This document shows positions 42,690 to 51,121 of a DNA stretch of 64,000 nucleotides, piece by piece (the first letter of the stretch is position 1; every line of letters begins with the position of its first letter). The DNA comes from Citricoccus muralis (GTDB lineage Bacteria > Actinomycetota > Actinomycetes > Actinomycetales > Micrococcaceae). Location: NCBI RefSeq assembly GCF_029637705.1, contig NZ_CP121252.1:2728001-2792000 (forward strand), written 5' to 3'. The translations under genes were made by a program, and so were the position numbers. The notes under the pieces are model-generated. The model was not told the DNA's origin. It worked only from the letters and a program-made list of their open reading frames with translations, and did no database searches.

Positions 42690-43088
42690 CTGAGTTCCTC
42701 TCCTCCGGATCGTGGCCCGTCGCGGTGCTGATCACGCATCCGTCCACTTCACTGAAACAACACAACGGAATGAACAGTCAGTCTTTATGTTCATTTTTGT
42801 TCAGCTGCTCGGTGCCGCGGATCTCTACCGACCACCACGTGGCGATCGACGCGTCCAGCAACAACTCCGCCACCGAACGGGCATGACCACCATGGAAGCA
42901 CAGGATTTCGCTGAAACAACCCTGGAATTGCAAGGAACTTATCTAGAAGTCACGCTTCTTCACATCCGCGCACTCATGCTTCCACCCGCCGATCCGATTG
43001 CGTAGATGACGGGGTACGGATACCGTTTCAGGCAGAGACCTGCCAGAATTTAAGTTCACTTTATTCGGTTTTATGTTCAGGAGATCGC
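42690..43088. promoter_or_regulatory. Divergent control region of the two sulfur-type operons, with TGTTCA repeats
   Basis: This 399-base region separates the monooxygenase/ABC operon (minus) from the hydrolase-metY-monooxygenase operon (plus). It is A/T-rich at both ends. TGAACA (42771-42776) and TGTTCA (42788-42793) form a spaced dyad, with a further TGTTCA at 42798-42803. On the other side are AGTTCA (43053-43058) and TGTTCA (43074-43079), the last directly before the ribosome site of the plus operon. These may be operators for a common regulator. A 40-codon frame starting ATGACCACCATGG near 42883 and ending at 43005 is possible but unsupported. Confidence 0.45.
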
Positions 43089-43844
43089 ATGACTGTCACC
43101 CAGCAGGAGTCCGTCGCTTCCATCGATGAGTACCTACCGGCCACGCCCCCGCGCGGACTTGTTGTCCTCGTTCAGGGACGCGCCGATGCAGCCAGCTATT
43201 ACGCCCGCTTCGGCCGTCGCTTGGCCGCGGACGGGTACATCGTGCGGGTGCCGAACGCCGCCCCAGATTCAGCCGAGGCGGCGGCCGAGCTGTGGAACGC
43301 GGCCCTGAGGGACCCGTCCCTGGTCGAGCGGCCAGACGGCCCCGTGCTCGCTGTGACCGTGGACGCCGGCGGAGGATTCTTCGCTCAGGCGCTGAGCGAA
43401 AAACTGGTCGAGGTGCGCCCGGACGGAGTGGCGCTCACCGGACTGGCTACCGCCGGTGCGACCGAGGGCGAGGGAGCCGACACGTCCGTGGCTGACGTCA
43501 GCTTCCGCAGCGCCTGCCCGGTGCATCGTGGCGTGGTCGAGAGTGCACAGTCGGCTTCCCAGCCCGCGGTGTCGTCCGATCAGGTTTCGCCCGTGCTGCC
43601 CGGCCATACCCTCGGGGTCCCCACCGTGGTGATCCATGGAAGCGCCGATGAGATCAGCCCGCTGGCTCAGCTGCGCGCGGACTGGATCGCCGGTCCGGTC
43701 GAACTGAATGTGGTGGCCGGCGGTCTGCACGACGTGCTCAACGACGTCCACCACCGCAGCGTGGCCGCCGTGATCGTCAGCTTCGCTGAACGGCTGCGCG
43801 GCGATGCCCGCGCCACCCCGATCATCCTGCAGGACACGCTGTGA
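43089..43844 (+). CDS. Alpha/beta-hydrolase-like protein
   Basis: The 251-residue protein has alpha/beta-hydrolase features: an early RGLVVLVQGRADAASYYARFGRRLAADGYIVRVPN strand-helix, and a late VPTVVIHGSADEISPLAQL segment with the usual Asp. It ends with a His in AGGLHDVLND. The nucleophile elbow (GxSxG) is not clear; the middle region reads VTVDAGGGFFAQAL, so Ser may be missing or replaced. AGGAGA lies just before the ATG. It overlaps metY by four bases, so it works with methionine synthesis or organosulfur use. The exact substrate is unknown. Confidence 0.7.
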   Translation: MTVTQQESVASIDEYLPATPPRGLVVLVQGRADAASYYARFGRRLAADGYIVRVPNAAPDSAEAAAELWNAALRDPSLVERPDGPVLAVTVDAGGGFFAQALSEKLVEVRPDGVALTGLATAGATEGEGADTSVADVSFRSACPVHRGVVESAQSASQPAVSSDQVSPVLPGHTLGVPTVVIHGSADEISPLAQLRADWIAGPVELNVVAGGLHDVLNDVHHRSVAAVIVSFAERLRGDARATPIILQDTL

Positions 43845-45175
43845 CCGGTTCCGGCACCCACGCGGTCCGCGCCGGAAGCGAGGCGGCGCACGGCCACCGG
43901 CCGGTCGCGGTGCCGATCCACCAGACGGCGGCCTACGAGTTCGATTCCTGGGAGCAGGCCCGCGAGGTTTTCGCGCTGCGCCAGACCGGGGATGTCTACA
44001 GCCGCACCGGCAATCCCACCCAGCTGGTGCTTGAGCAGCGCCTGGCTGCTCTCGACGACGGCGTGGCCGCCCTGGCCACCGGCTCCGGGCAATCCGCCGT
44101 CGTTGTCGCGCTGCTGGCGCTGGCGCGCAGCGGAGAGCACCTGGTGGCCTCCTCCACCCTCTACGGCGGCACCATGGACCTGCTCACGGACACGTTCACC
44201 GATTTCGGCATCGAGTCCACCCTGGTCGACCCACTCGACCTCGAGGCCTGGGCGGCGGCAATCCGGCCCACCACCCGCGCGCTATTCGTGGAGTCGGTGG
44301 GCAACCCGACGGCGAGCATTCCCGATCTGGAGTCGCTCGCCGAGATCGCCCACCGGGCAGGAGTGCCCCTGGTGGTCGACAACACCGTGGCCACCGCTGC
44401 CCTGCTCAAGCCCAAGGACCACGGCGCCGACATCGTGGTCTACTCGGCCACCAAGCATCTGGGCGGCCACGGGGGTTCGCTCGCCGGTGCCATCGTGGAC
44501 CTGGGGACCTTCGATTTCGGTGCCGAACCCGCACGCTGGCCGCAGTTCACGCAGCCCTATCCTCGCGTCGGCGACGTGGTGCTCTGGGAACGCTTCGGTC
44601 GGGAGTCCAGCGCACTGTTGGTCTACGCTCGCACCAAGCTCGTTCACGACCTGGGCCCCAGCCTCTCCCCGTTCAACGCCCGCGACATCCTGCTCGGCAT
44701 TGAGACCCTGGAGGTCCGGCTGGCGCGCATCTCAACGACGACGCAGACCGTGGTCGACGCCCTACTCGAGCATCCGGCCGTCACCCGCGTGCACCATCCG
44801 CTTGCCGAGCGCGGGGCGGCTCGGACCCGGGCGGAGCACTATCTGCCGCGCGGCTGGCCCGGCGTGCTGTCCTTCGACGTCGTCGACCCCGCGCTGGTCC
44901 CCGCGGTGGTGGACGGTCTGCGACTGTTTACCCTGGCCGCCAACATCGGGGACGTACGCTCGCTCGTCATCCACCCCGCCACCACCACGCACTCCCATTT
45001 CACGGAAGCGCAGCTGACCCAGGGCGGGTTCTCCGCCGCCACGATTCGACTCTCGGTGGGCCTGGAGAACCCGGAGGATCTGGTGGCCGACCTGAGCGCG
45101 ACCCTGGACGCCGCCAGCACCGCAGTATCGGCTGCGAACCAGAACATTTCACGTCAGAAAGTTGGACAACCATGA
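43841..45175 (+). CDS. metY: O-acetylhomoserine (thiol)-lyase, Cys/Met metabolism PLP enzyme
   Basis: The 444-residue PLP enzyme of the Cys/Met family has PLP Lys205 in YSATKHLGGHG, Asp180 in VVDNTVATAAL, the phosphate-binding Tyr/Arg in DVYSRTGNPT and LATGSGQSA. Length (about 430-445) and the LGGHG motif fit O-acetylhomoserine sulfhydrylase, which joins sulfide or a thiol to O-acetylhomoserine to give homocysteine. The GTG start at 43841 overlaps the previous stop (GTGA), and its own end overlaps the next gene (ATGA). It could fix sulfite or sulfide released by the monooxygenases. Confidence 0.9.
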   Translation: MTGSGTHAVRAGSEAAHGHRPVAVPIHQTAAYEFDSWEQAREVFALRQTGDVYSRTGNPTQLVLEQRLAALDDGVAALATGSGQSAVVVALLALARSGEHLVASSTLYGGTMDLLTDTFTDFGIESTLVDPLDLEAWAAAIRPTTRALFVESVGNPTASIPDLESLAEIAHRAGVPLVVDNTVATAALLKPKDHGADIVVYSATKHLGGHGGSLAGAIVDLGTFDFGAEPARWPQFTQPYPRVGDVVLWERFGRESSALLVYARTKLVHDLGPSLSPFNARDILLGIETLEVRLARISTTTQTVVDALLEHPAVTRVHHPLAERGAARTRAEHYLPRGWPGVLSFDVVDPALVPAVVDGLRLFTLAANIGDVRSLVIHPATTTHSHFTEAQLTQGGFSAATIRLSVGLENPEDLVADLSATLDAASTAVSAANQNISRQKVGQP

Positions 45176-46218
45176 CTCTGCACTTCGGCTACTGGACCCC
45201 GGTGTACGGCGGATTCCTGCGCAACGTCGGCGACGAGGGCACCCCCGCCACCTGGGAGACCATCCGCTCGCTGTCCTTGACGGCGGACCGGCTCGGCTAC
45301 CACACCACGCTCATCCCCGAGCTGTACCTTAACGACCGCAAGGGGGTGGACGCCCCCAGCCTGGAGGCCTGGGCGCTGACCTCCGCGGTGCTCGCGGTGA
45401 CGCAGAACCTGCGCGTGATGACGGCTATCCGACCGGGGTTCCATCACCCGGCGGTGGCGGCCAAGCAGCTTTCCACCCTGGACTCGATCGCTCCCGGGCG
45501 CCTCGCACTGAACGTGGTGGCAGCCTGGTGGGCGGAGGAGGCCAAGCAGTTCGGCGGGGATTTTCCTGCCCACGATGAGCGCTACGCGCAGGCTACTGAG
45601 TTTGTTGAGGCGCTCACCGGGGCGCTGGCCACCACCCCCTTCAGCTACGACGGCGACTTCTTCACGCTGACCGACACCATTGTCGAGCCGAAGCTCTCCG
45701 GTGAGCTGGGCATCTTCGCCGGCGGGGAGTCCGCTCAGGGCCGCGACGCGATTGCCGACTTCGCTAACGCCTACGCCATGCACGGCGGCACCGTGGCGGA
45801 GATCCGGGACAAGATCGCCGACATGCAGCGCCGTCGCGCGGCCAAGGGACGCCCGCCGCTCGAAGAATTTGCGATGTCGGCGTACGTGATCGTCCGCGAC
45901 ACCGAGGCCGAAGCTCAGGCAGAGCTGGAGCGGATCACCACCGTGGATCCGCATTCCCCCGGCTACGCCTCCTTCCAGGAGTTCACCGCGAATTCAGCCC
46001 TTGATGTGGAGGTCTCGGCACGCGAGTACGCGGTGGGCACCCGAGGGCTGCGCCCGAACCTGGTGGGCACCGCGGAACAGGTGGCGGAGAAGATCCGCGC
46101 CTACGAGGAGGCGGGGCTGACCCTGTTGCTCATCCAGTCCTCCCCCATCGAGTCGGAGCTGGAGCGTATCGCTGCCGAGGTGTTCCCGCTCGTTCATGGT
46201 GCCCCGGTTACGGTATGA
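45172..46218 (+). CDS. LLM-class flavin monooxygenase (alkanesulfonate/dimethylsulfone monooxygenase-like)
   Basis: The 348-residue protein is a luciferase-like monooxygenase close to SsuD/SfnG: FGYWTPVYGGFLRNV, SLTADRLGYHTTLIPELYLNDRKGVDAPSLEAWAL, MTAIRPGFHHPAVAAKQLSTLDSI, LNVVAAWWAEEA and IFAGGESAQGRD. Enzymes of this group split C-S bonds of sulfonates or sulfones with FMNH2 and O2, giving sulfite. It overlaps metY by four bases. Its 3' end, together with the end of the convergent MocR gene, is duplicated at 52137-52247 on the other side of the phn/P450 island. Confidence 0.9.
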   Translation: MTLHFGYWTPVYGGFLRNVGDEGTPATWETIRSLSLTADRLGYHTTLIPELYLNDRKGVDAPSLEAWALTSAVLAVTQNLRVMTAIRPGFHHPAVAAKQLSTLDSIAPGRLALNVVAAWWAEEAKQFGGDFPAHDERYAQATEFVEALTGALATTPFSYDGDFFTLTDTIVEPKLSGELGIFAGGESAQGRDAIADFANAYAMHGGTVAEIRDKIADMQRRRAAKGRPPLEEFAMSAYVIVRDTEAEAQAELERITTVDPHSPGYASFQEFTANSALDVEVSAREYAVGTRGLRPNLVGTAEQVAEKIRAYEEAGLTLLLIQSSPIESELERIAAEVFPLVHGAPVTV

Positions 46219-46258
46219 CCGGCCCGAGCCGACCACGGGCGGCATCGGCCACCCGCTG
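46148..46258. repeat. Left 111-bp flanking repeat of the phn/P450 island
   Basis: This segment matches 52137-52247 at 106 of 111 positions in the same orientation. It holds the last 23 codons of the monooxygenase gene (intact here) and, on the other strand, the last 16 codons of a MocR-type gene ending GRLGPVIP (a remnant here). The island 46259-52136 therefore sits inside a duplicated copy of the original convergent junction. Confidence 0.92.
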
Positions 46259-46272
46259 ACGCCCTCAGCAGG

Positions 46273-46293
46273 GGGAGACTCACTGAGCCTCCC
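46273..46293 (+). terminator. Candidate terminator after the metY-monooxygenase operon
   Basis: GGGAG-A-CTC-ACT-GAG-C-CTCCC forms a hairpin with one internal mismatch, followed by TTAAAA. It stands 55 bases after the monooxygenase stop and just before the promoter of the island operon, on the island side of the repeat. Confidence 0.5.
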
Positions 46294-46302
46294 TTAAAAC
46301 CG

Positions 46303-46331
46303 TTGACAAACTCACGCAACAGTGATGTGAT
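46303..46331 (+). promoter_or_regulatory. Candidate promoter of the phnD-phnC-phnE-P450-paaX operon
   Basis: A perfect TTGACA (46303-46308) is followed after 17 bases by TGTGAT (46326-46331, four of six consensus bases). It lies 80 bases before phnD. The PaaX-type regulator encoded at the end of the operon could act on nearby sequences, but no clear operator was identified. Confidence 0.55.
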
Positions 46332-46411
46332 ATGTCTCACGTTGATAGGCCACAGATTTTCGACCACAGCGTAAATATCATGCCTTCTATTCCTCTTGCT
46401 GAGTAGGTTCC

Positions 46412-47404
46412 ATGCGTCATCATCTCAAGCCCCTGATTGCCCTTTCCTGCACCGCGTTACTCCTCAGCGCCTGCGGTGAAAGCCCTAATGCGCGTAGCTC
46501 CAACACCGGGTCTGAAGCCCCGTCCGAGCTAGTATTCGCCGTTGTTCCCACAGATAACAGCGAAGAACTTCTAAGTTCTTTCGAACCTGTGGTTGCCGCC
46601 ATCGAAGAGGAGGCTGGCATTCCAGTTTCAATTCAGGCCGTCAGTAACAACGCCGGAGTGATCGAAGCCCAGGTCTCCCAACGAGTCGACGTCGCCGTCT
46701 ACGGCGCGTTCTCTTATTACCTCGCCTCGGATGTGGCTGATGTCACACCGATTGCCATGGATCAATTAACACCTGAGGCGGGCTCAGGAGCGGTGAGCTC
46801 CGTCGGCGTCACGATCCCTGGAAGTGACATTACTTCTCTGGCAGATGTCGATGGCAAGGACGTCTGCTTCACCGACCCGGCTTCGACGACGGGGTACCTC
46901 GCAGCGGCCGCAGGCCTGATCGAGGAAGGCATCGACCCGGAGGACGATATTAATCCGGTCTTCACCGGCTCCCATGATGTCGCCGTCACTCAGATGATCG
47001 CTGGCGACTGCGACATCGCCTTTGTGGCCCAAACCTTCGTCGATGTTCTCCTGCCGGCGCGTGGTGTCATAGAGGACGGGGACACCGAGACGATCTGGGT
47101 CTCCGATGGCATTCCCGGCACTCCGATGGTGGTGGGAACCTGGCTGCCGGAGGACCTTCAGGAAAGTATCCGCCGGGCAATGAGCGAATATAACGCTGTC
47201 ACGGCTGCAGAGGCCGGGTTCTGCGCCGACGAGGACCAGCGTCCTGCCCCAGAGCAATGGGGAGACGAGTACACCGACGCAATGGCCTGCGAATGGGGCG
47301 GCACAGGGGCATTCGCCTTCGAGCCCGCGACGGATGAGAGCTACGACCCTATCCGTGAGATCTGCGAAGCAACTCAGGCTGAGGTGTGCCGTGATGACAG
47401 CTGA
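46412..47404 (+). CDS. phnD: Phosphate/phosphonate-type ABC transporter binding lipoprotein (PhnD family)
   Basis: The 330-residue protein has lipobox LLLSAC-GE and the PhnD pattern: LVFAVVPTDNSEELLSSFEPV, VAVYGAFSYYLASD, KDVCFTDPASTTGYLAAAAGLIEEGIDPEDDI, FTGSHDVAVTQMIAGDCDIAFV. PhnD-type proteins bind phosphonates, phosphite or other small oxyanion-like solutes. Four Cys residues in the mature part are more than usual. The gene is first in a five-gene transcript and overlaps phnC. The presence of a P450 in the operon makes a non-phosphonate ligand possible. Confidence 0.88.
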   Translation: MRHHLKPLIALSCTALLLSACGESPNARSSNTGSEAPSELVFAVVPTDNSEELLSSFEPVVAAIEEEAGIPVSIQAVSNNAGVIEAQVSQRVDVAVYGAFSYYLASDVADVTPIAMDQLTPEAGSGAVSSVGVTIPGSDITSLADVDGKDVCFTDPASTTGYLAAAAGLIEEGIDPEDDINPVFTGSHDVAVTQMIAGDCDIAFVAQTFVDVLLPARGVIEDGDTETIWVSDGIPGTPMVVGTWLPEDLQESIRRAMSEYNAVTAAEAGFCADEDQRPAPEQWGDEYTDAMACEWGGTGAFAFEPATDESYDPIREICEATQAEVCRDDS

Positions 47405-48209
47405 CCCGCAGGCGCCGGGTGCCGTCCGGAACGAAAGCCCCTTAGACTCCCCTGGCTCTGATCACGCAAGTATCAGTCTTCAGAGTGTGCACAAGCGCTT
47501 CGGCGACAACCATGTCTTACAGGGTGTGGAATTGAAGGCCCACCCCGGAGAGTTCGTCGCGTTGGTCGGCCCTTCTGGCGCTGGTAAGTCGACACTTCTG
47601 CAGTTACTCAATGGTGGACACGTCGCCACCGAGGGAACGGTGAGTGTGCTGGGCGTCAACCCTGCTCAGTGCAGCCGAAGACACCTGCGAGAGCTCAGGA
47701 CGCGGATCGGCTTCGTGTTTCAGCAGTTCGGACTCGTCGGTCGCCTCTCCGCCCTGGAGAACGTTCTCATGGGTGGCCTGGGCAGCCTCAAAATGCCCCG
47801 CTACGGCATCATGACCTATCCACGGGCCCTGCGCGAGCGCGCCAACGAGAATCTGGAGAGGGTCGGCTTGCTGGACTTCAGATTCCAGCGCACGGACACA
47901 CTCTCCGGAGGGCAGCAGCAGCGCGTGGCCATCGCCCGGATGCTGATGCAGGACGCGGAACTCGTCCTCGCCGATGAACCGGTGGCCTCACTGGACCCCG
48001 CAGCAAGTGTCTCCGTCTTAGAAACACTCAAAAAGCTCAGCGCCGAGGATGGCTTCACCGTGATGTGTTCCCTCCACCAGGTCGACCTCGCTTTGCAAGT
48101 GTCTGATCGCATCGTCGCTGTGCGTGATGGCCGATTCATTCTTGACACTCCCACCTCCCAGACGGACGAGCAAGAAATCCGTACCGTTTACGCAGCGGCA
48201 AGGAGTTAA
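47394..48209 (+). CDS. phnC: Phosphonate-type ABC transporter ATP-binding protein (PhnC family)
   Basis: The 271-residue ABC ATPase has Walker A GPSGAGKST, Q-loop FQQFGLVGRLSALENVL and the PhnC-type RYGIMTYPRALRERANENLERVGL segment. The signature LSGGQQQR, Walker B LVLADEPVASLDP and H-loop SLHQVDLA follow. The ATG at 47394, or the GTG three bases before it, lies inside the end of phnD, so translation is coupled. Length and motifs are normal for PhnC. Confidence 0.9.
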   Translation: MTADPQAPGAVRNESPLDSPGSDHASISLQSVHKRFGDNHVLQGVELKAHPGEFVALVGPSGAGKSTLLQLLNGGHVATEGTVSVLGVNPAQCSRRHLRELRTRIGFVFQQFGLVGRLSALENVLMGGLGSLKMPRYGIMTYPRALRERANENLERVGLLDFRFQRTDTLSGGQQQRVAIARMLMQDAELVLADEPVASLDPAASVSVLETLKKLSAEDGFTVMCSLHQVDLALQVSDRIVAVRDGRFILDTPTSQTDEQEIRTVYAAARS

Positions 48210-48213
48210 GATC

Positions 48214-49857
48214 ATGCCCGCCGTCACTGCGTCAGCGCGGTCCTCATCGCGAACTCCGACTCCACACCGCCCGCAACGGGCCCAACTATCTACCGCAACC
48301 TGGGCCGTTCCGGCTTCGTATCTCGTGATCACGATTTTCGGGATGTGGTGGATCGATGTGCGTCCTGGGGTGGTCGTCGAAGGATTCGGGGACATCGCCC
48401 GACTCATGGAACGAATGGTCCCGGCCACCACGGGGCCACTTCCGCCGCTCATCGCGCTCGTCTTCGAAACGTTATGGATCGCCCTGGCGGGCACCGGTAT
48501 CGCAACTCTCCTGTCGATTCCCTTGGCCGCCGCGGCATCTCGATCGTTCACCGGGCCACGTTGGGTACAGATCATCAGCCGCCTGGTCATCATGCTGACG
48601 CGGGCTGTTCCCTCACTCATTTTCGCGATCATCTTCGTGCGGATTTTTGGCTTGGGTCCGCTCGCCGGTGCGCTGGCCATCGCTGTGCATTCGATCGGCA
48701 TGATCGGCAAGATGATGACGGATTCCTTTGAGGAGCTCAGCCCACAGCCGCGCGAGGCAATCCAAGCCACCGGTGCCACACGGACCCAGACATTTATCGC
48801 AACCACACTCACCCGCGCGCTGCCGCAGATGACATCCTTCGTGCTGTATCGACTCGACATCAATATTCGGGCATCGGCAATTCTCGGCCTGGTTGGAGCC
48901 GGCGGCATCGGCGTCGCCCTTCAAACTGCCATCGGTAGCCTCAACTATCCTCGCGCGGCTGGGATCATCATCGTCATCATCCTCCTACTACTGGCGCTTG
49001 AATTGGTCTCCTTCCTCTCACAGCGGTCCCTGGCCGAGCACGCCGACCCTTCGGCATCCTCACAGCTGTTCGTCGCCAGCCGGTCCGGGCGCGACCCGGG
49101 ATGGTCGCTGCAACGGTTTGGGCGCACTGCAGCAGCACTCAGCGCCATCGGACTTTTCCTCTTCGCTCTGTCCACGCTGTCTATCCCCTTCGATAGACTC
49201 CAACGAAGCGGGGCAAATGCGTGGGCCATGCTGAGCGGATTCGTCCCGCCGACAATCAGTACAGAAGTCGTCCTGGGCATCTTCGAAAGCGTGATCATGG
49301 CTCTGACGGCAACCTCGTTCGGAGTGTTGATCGGCCTGGTCATTGCGATTCTCTCCACGAATCATCTGGTGAACATCCCAGCTCTGAGCTGGATGCTTCG
49401 AACCTTCGTAGTACTTGTCCGCGGGGTCCCGGACATCATCTACGCGTTGATCTTCGTCGCTGCGCTGGGTCTCGGTCCTTTCCCTGGGTTCCTAGCACTG
49501 TCGATCTCCTGCACCGCACTGGCCGCCAAGTTCTTTACCGACGCACTCCAGAACATCAACCCAGGCCCTCGGCGTGCGCTGGAAGCTACCGGTGCCGGTC
49601 GGGTTCAGGCATTCGTCAGCGGCGTCTGGCCTCAATTCGTGCCATCCTTCATCGCCAACAGCCTGTTCACCTCGGATCTTGCCTTACGGGAATCCGCAGT
49701 TTTGGGCATTGTCGGCGCGGGCGGCGTCGGATTCCTGCTCCACGAATCTGTCACATCCATCCAGTACTCGACCACCGCGGGCATCCTCATCGGGCTCGTG
49801 ATCGTCGTCGTCGCGCTCGAGCAAGTGGCGCGCTGGGCGCGTAGAAAGGTACTTTGA
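48214..49857 (+). CDS. phnE: Phosphonate-type ABC transporter permease with two fused PhnE domains
   Basis: The 547-residue protein contains two PhnE-type membrane domains in tandem. Each has its own EAA loop: LSPQPREAIQATGATRTQTFIATTL near residue 180 and INPGPRRALEATGAGRVQAFVSGVW near residue 455. Single PhnE proteins are about 260-280 residues and form dimers; here one chain supplies both halves. The ATG at 48214 is 4 bases after the phnC stop, and the P450 gene starts one base after the stop. The two halves differ considerably, so the fusion is not a recent duplication. Confidence 0.9.
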   Translation: MPAVTASARSSSRTPTPHRPQRAQLSTATWAVPASYLVITIFGMWWIDVRPGVVVEGFGDIARLMERMVPATTGPLPPLIALVFETLWIALAGTGIATLLSIPLAAAASRSFTGPRWVQIISRLVIMLTRAVPSLIFAIIFVRIFGLGPLAGALAIAVHSIGMIGKMMTDSFEELSPQPREAIQATGATRTQTFIATTLTRALPQMTSFVLYRLDINIRASAILGLVGAGGIGVALQTAIGSLNYPRAAGIIIVIILLLLALELVSFLSQRSLAEHADPSASSQLFVASRSGRDPGWSLQRFGRTAAALSAIGLFLFALSTLSIPFDRLQRSGANAWAMLSGFVPPTISTEVVLGIFESVIMALTATSFGVLIGLVIAILSTNHLVNIPALSWMLRTFVVLVRGVPDIIYALIFVAALGLGPFPGFLALSISCTALAAKFFTDALQNINPGPRRALEATGAGRVQAFVSGVWPQFVPSFIANSLFTSDLALRESAVLGIVGAGGVGFLLHESVTSIQYSTTAGILIGLVIVVVALEQVARWARRKVL

Positions 49858-49858
49858 T

Positions 49859-51121
49859 ATGACTCAGGCTCAGGAGAACGCTGCAACCGGCTGCCCCTTC
49901 ACGGGGCACAATGACAGCGCTAAACGACCGTCGGAGTGGACCCCTGCGCGCGAAGAGACCTTCGGGTCAGCACATCAGGACTATGAGGAACTGCGCCAGA
50001 AGAATCCTTTCCCCTGGAGCTCCGCATATGGTGGATTCTGGGCGGCCACGACGTACGAAGACATCCTGAATGTCACATTGGACGACGATCTCTTCAGCAC
50101 AGCCGTCCAGAACGTGGTCCCCCATGTGCCAAGGTCTTCCCGCCGACCTCCGCTGCACTTCGATCCGCCCGAGCACACCGAATATCGCACTGCTTTGGAT
50201 CCAGTTTTCCGTCGCAGCGTCATCCGAGCCCATCATGACGACTATGTCGCGGGTGCCCGACAGCTCGTTGCCGATCTCCTCGCGCACCCCGAACCGGACG
50301 CGGTCCGCGACTTCGCTGCCCCCTTCGTCATGGACTGCTTTGCTGCACTACTCGGCGTCTCCCGCATGCTGACTCGCGAAATCCGCGATATCGGCGTCCG
50401 CTATTCCTTCGCGATTCAAGATATGGACGATCCGGTTATCGCGGACTGCAGCAAGCGTCTCTACGCAATCGCCGAGGAGGTTTACGCCCAACATCAGGCA
50501 TCGGGGCTCGATCCTCACCGCGATCTGGTCGCCGGCCTCAAGCAGGCGGTCGCCGACGACAACAACGGGATCACGGAGAAAACCGCGATCGCCACCATTC
50601 GTCAGCTCATCGTCGCAGGTATGGGCGCTCCTCAAGCTGTCCTGGGCAGTGCGATCGTGCATCTGGCCCAGGATCCGCAACTGCAGCAGCACCTCCGCGA
50701 CCATCCGGATGATCTGCCAGCGGCCATCGAGGAGTTCTTGCGGCTACACGCTCCCTACCGGGTGTTCGCCCGAACGGCGAAGCGTGACACCATCTTTCAC
50801 GGAAGAACCGTCCGCCAGAATGAACCCATCGCGCTGATCTTCCCCTCCGCGAATAGGGACGTTGAGCACTTCGAGAATCCGCATGAGTTCGTCCTGCACC
50901 GCAAACAGAATTCGCACCTGTCCTTCGGCAGAGGAGCCCATCGCTGCCCTGCTGCAACACTAGGCCGGATGGAACTGCTCGTCGCATTGCAAGTCCTTCT
51001 GCAGGACACTCAGCACTTCGAGCTTGCCGGTGACGTCGAAATGATGAACTGGCTTGAATACGGTCCCCGGGCTGTTCCCATATCCATCACACCGCGGATT
51101 CCACGGAATGAGAGAGAATGA
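49859..51121 (+). CDS. Cytochrome P450 with unusual helix I (no acid-alcohol pair)
   Basis: The 420-residue soluble P450 has the heme-binding loop FGRGAHRCPAATLG (Cys363), ExxR in EEFLR (Glu292, Arg295), and HFDPPEHTEYR in the B'-C region. In helix I the consensus A/G-G-x-D/E-T-T/S is A253-G-M-G256-A257-P258, so both the acid and the alcohol residues that deliver protons to oxygen are absent. The residue after the heme Cys+1 is Ala instead of the usual Gly. It may use another proton path, peroxide, or a substrate group. It is translated right after phnE; no ferredoxin or reductase gene is nearby. The substrate is likely the imported compound. Confidence 0.88.
   Translation: MTQAQENAATGCPFTGHNDSAKRPSEWTPAREETFGSAHQDYEELRQKNPFPWSSAYGGFWAATTYEDILNVTLDDDLFSTAVQNVVPHVPRSSRRPPLHFDPPEHTEYRTALDPVFRRSVIRAHHDDYVAGARQLVADLLAHPEPDAVRDFAAPFVMDCFAALLGVSRMLTREIRDIGVRYSFAIQDMDDPVIADCSKRLYAIAEEVYAQHQASGLDPHRDLVAGLKQAVADDNNGITEKTAIATIRQLIVAGMGAPQAVLGSAIVHLAQDPQLQQHLRDHPDDLPAAIEEFLRLHAPYRVFARTAKRDTIFHGRTVRQNEPIALIFPSANRDVEHFENPHEFVLHRKQNSHLSFGRGAHRCPAATLGRMELLVALQVLLQDTQHFELAGDVEMMNWLEYGPRAVPISITPRIPRNERE

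Noticed and set aside
42883-43005. 40-codon frame as a possible regulatory leader peptide before the metY operon
   Set aside because: It has no Cys or Met run that would suggest attenuation, no ribosome site and no hairpin pair. Kept only as a remark in the control region.
42690-43088. SAM or other sulfur-related riboswitch upstream of the metY operon
   Set aside because: None of the conserved riboswitch blocks was found in this region on either strand.
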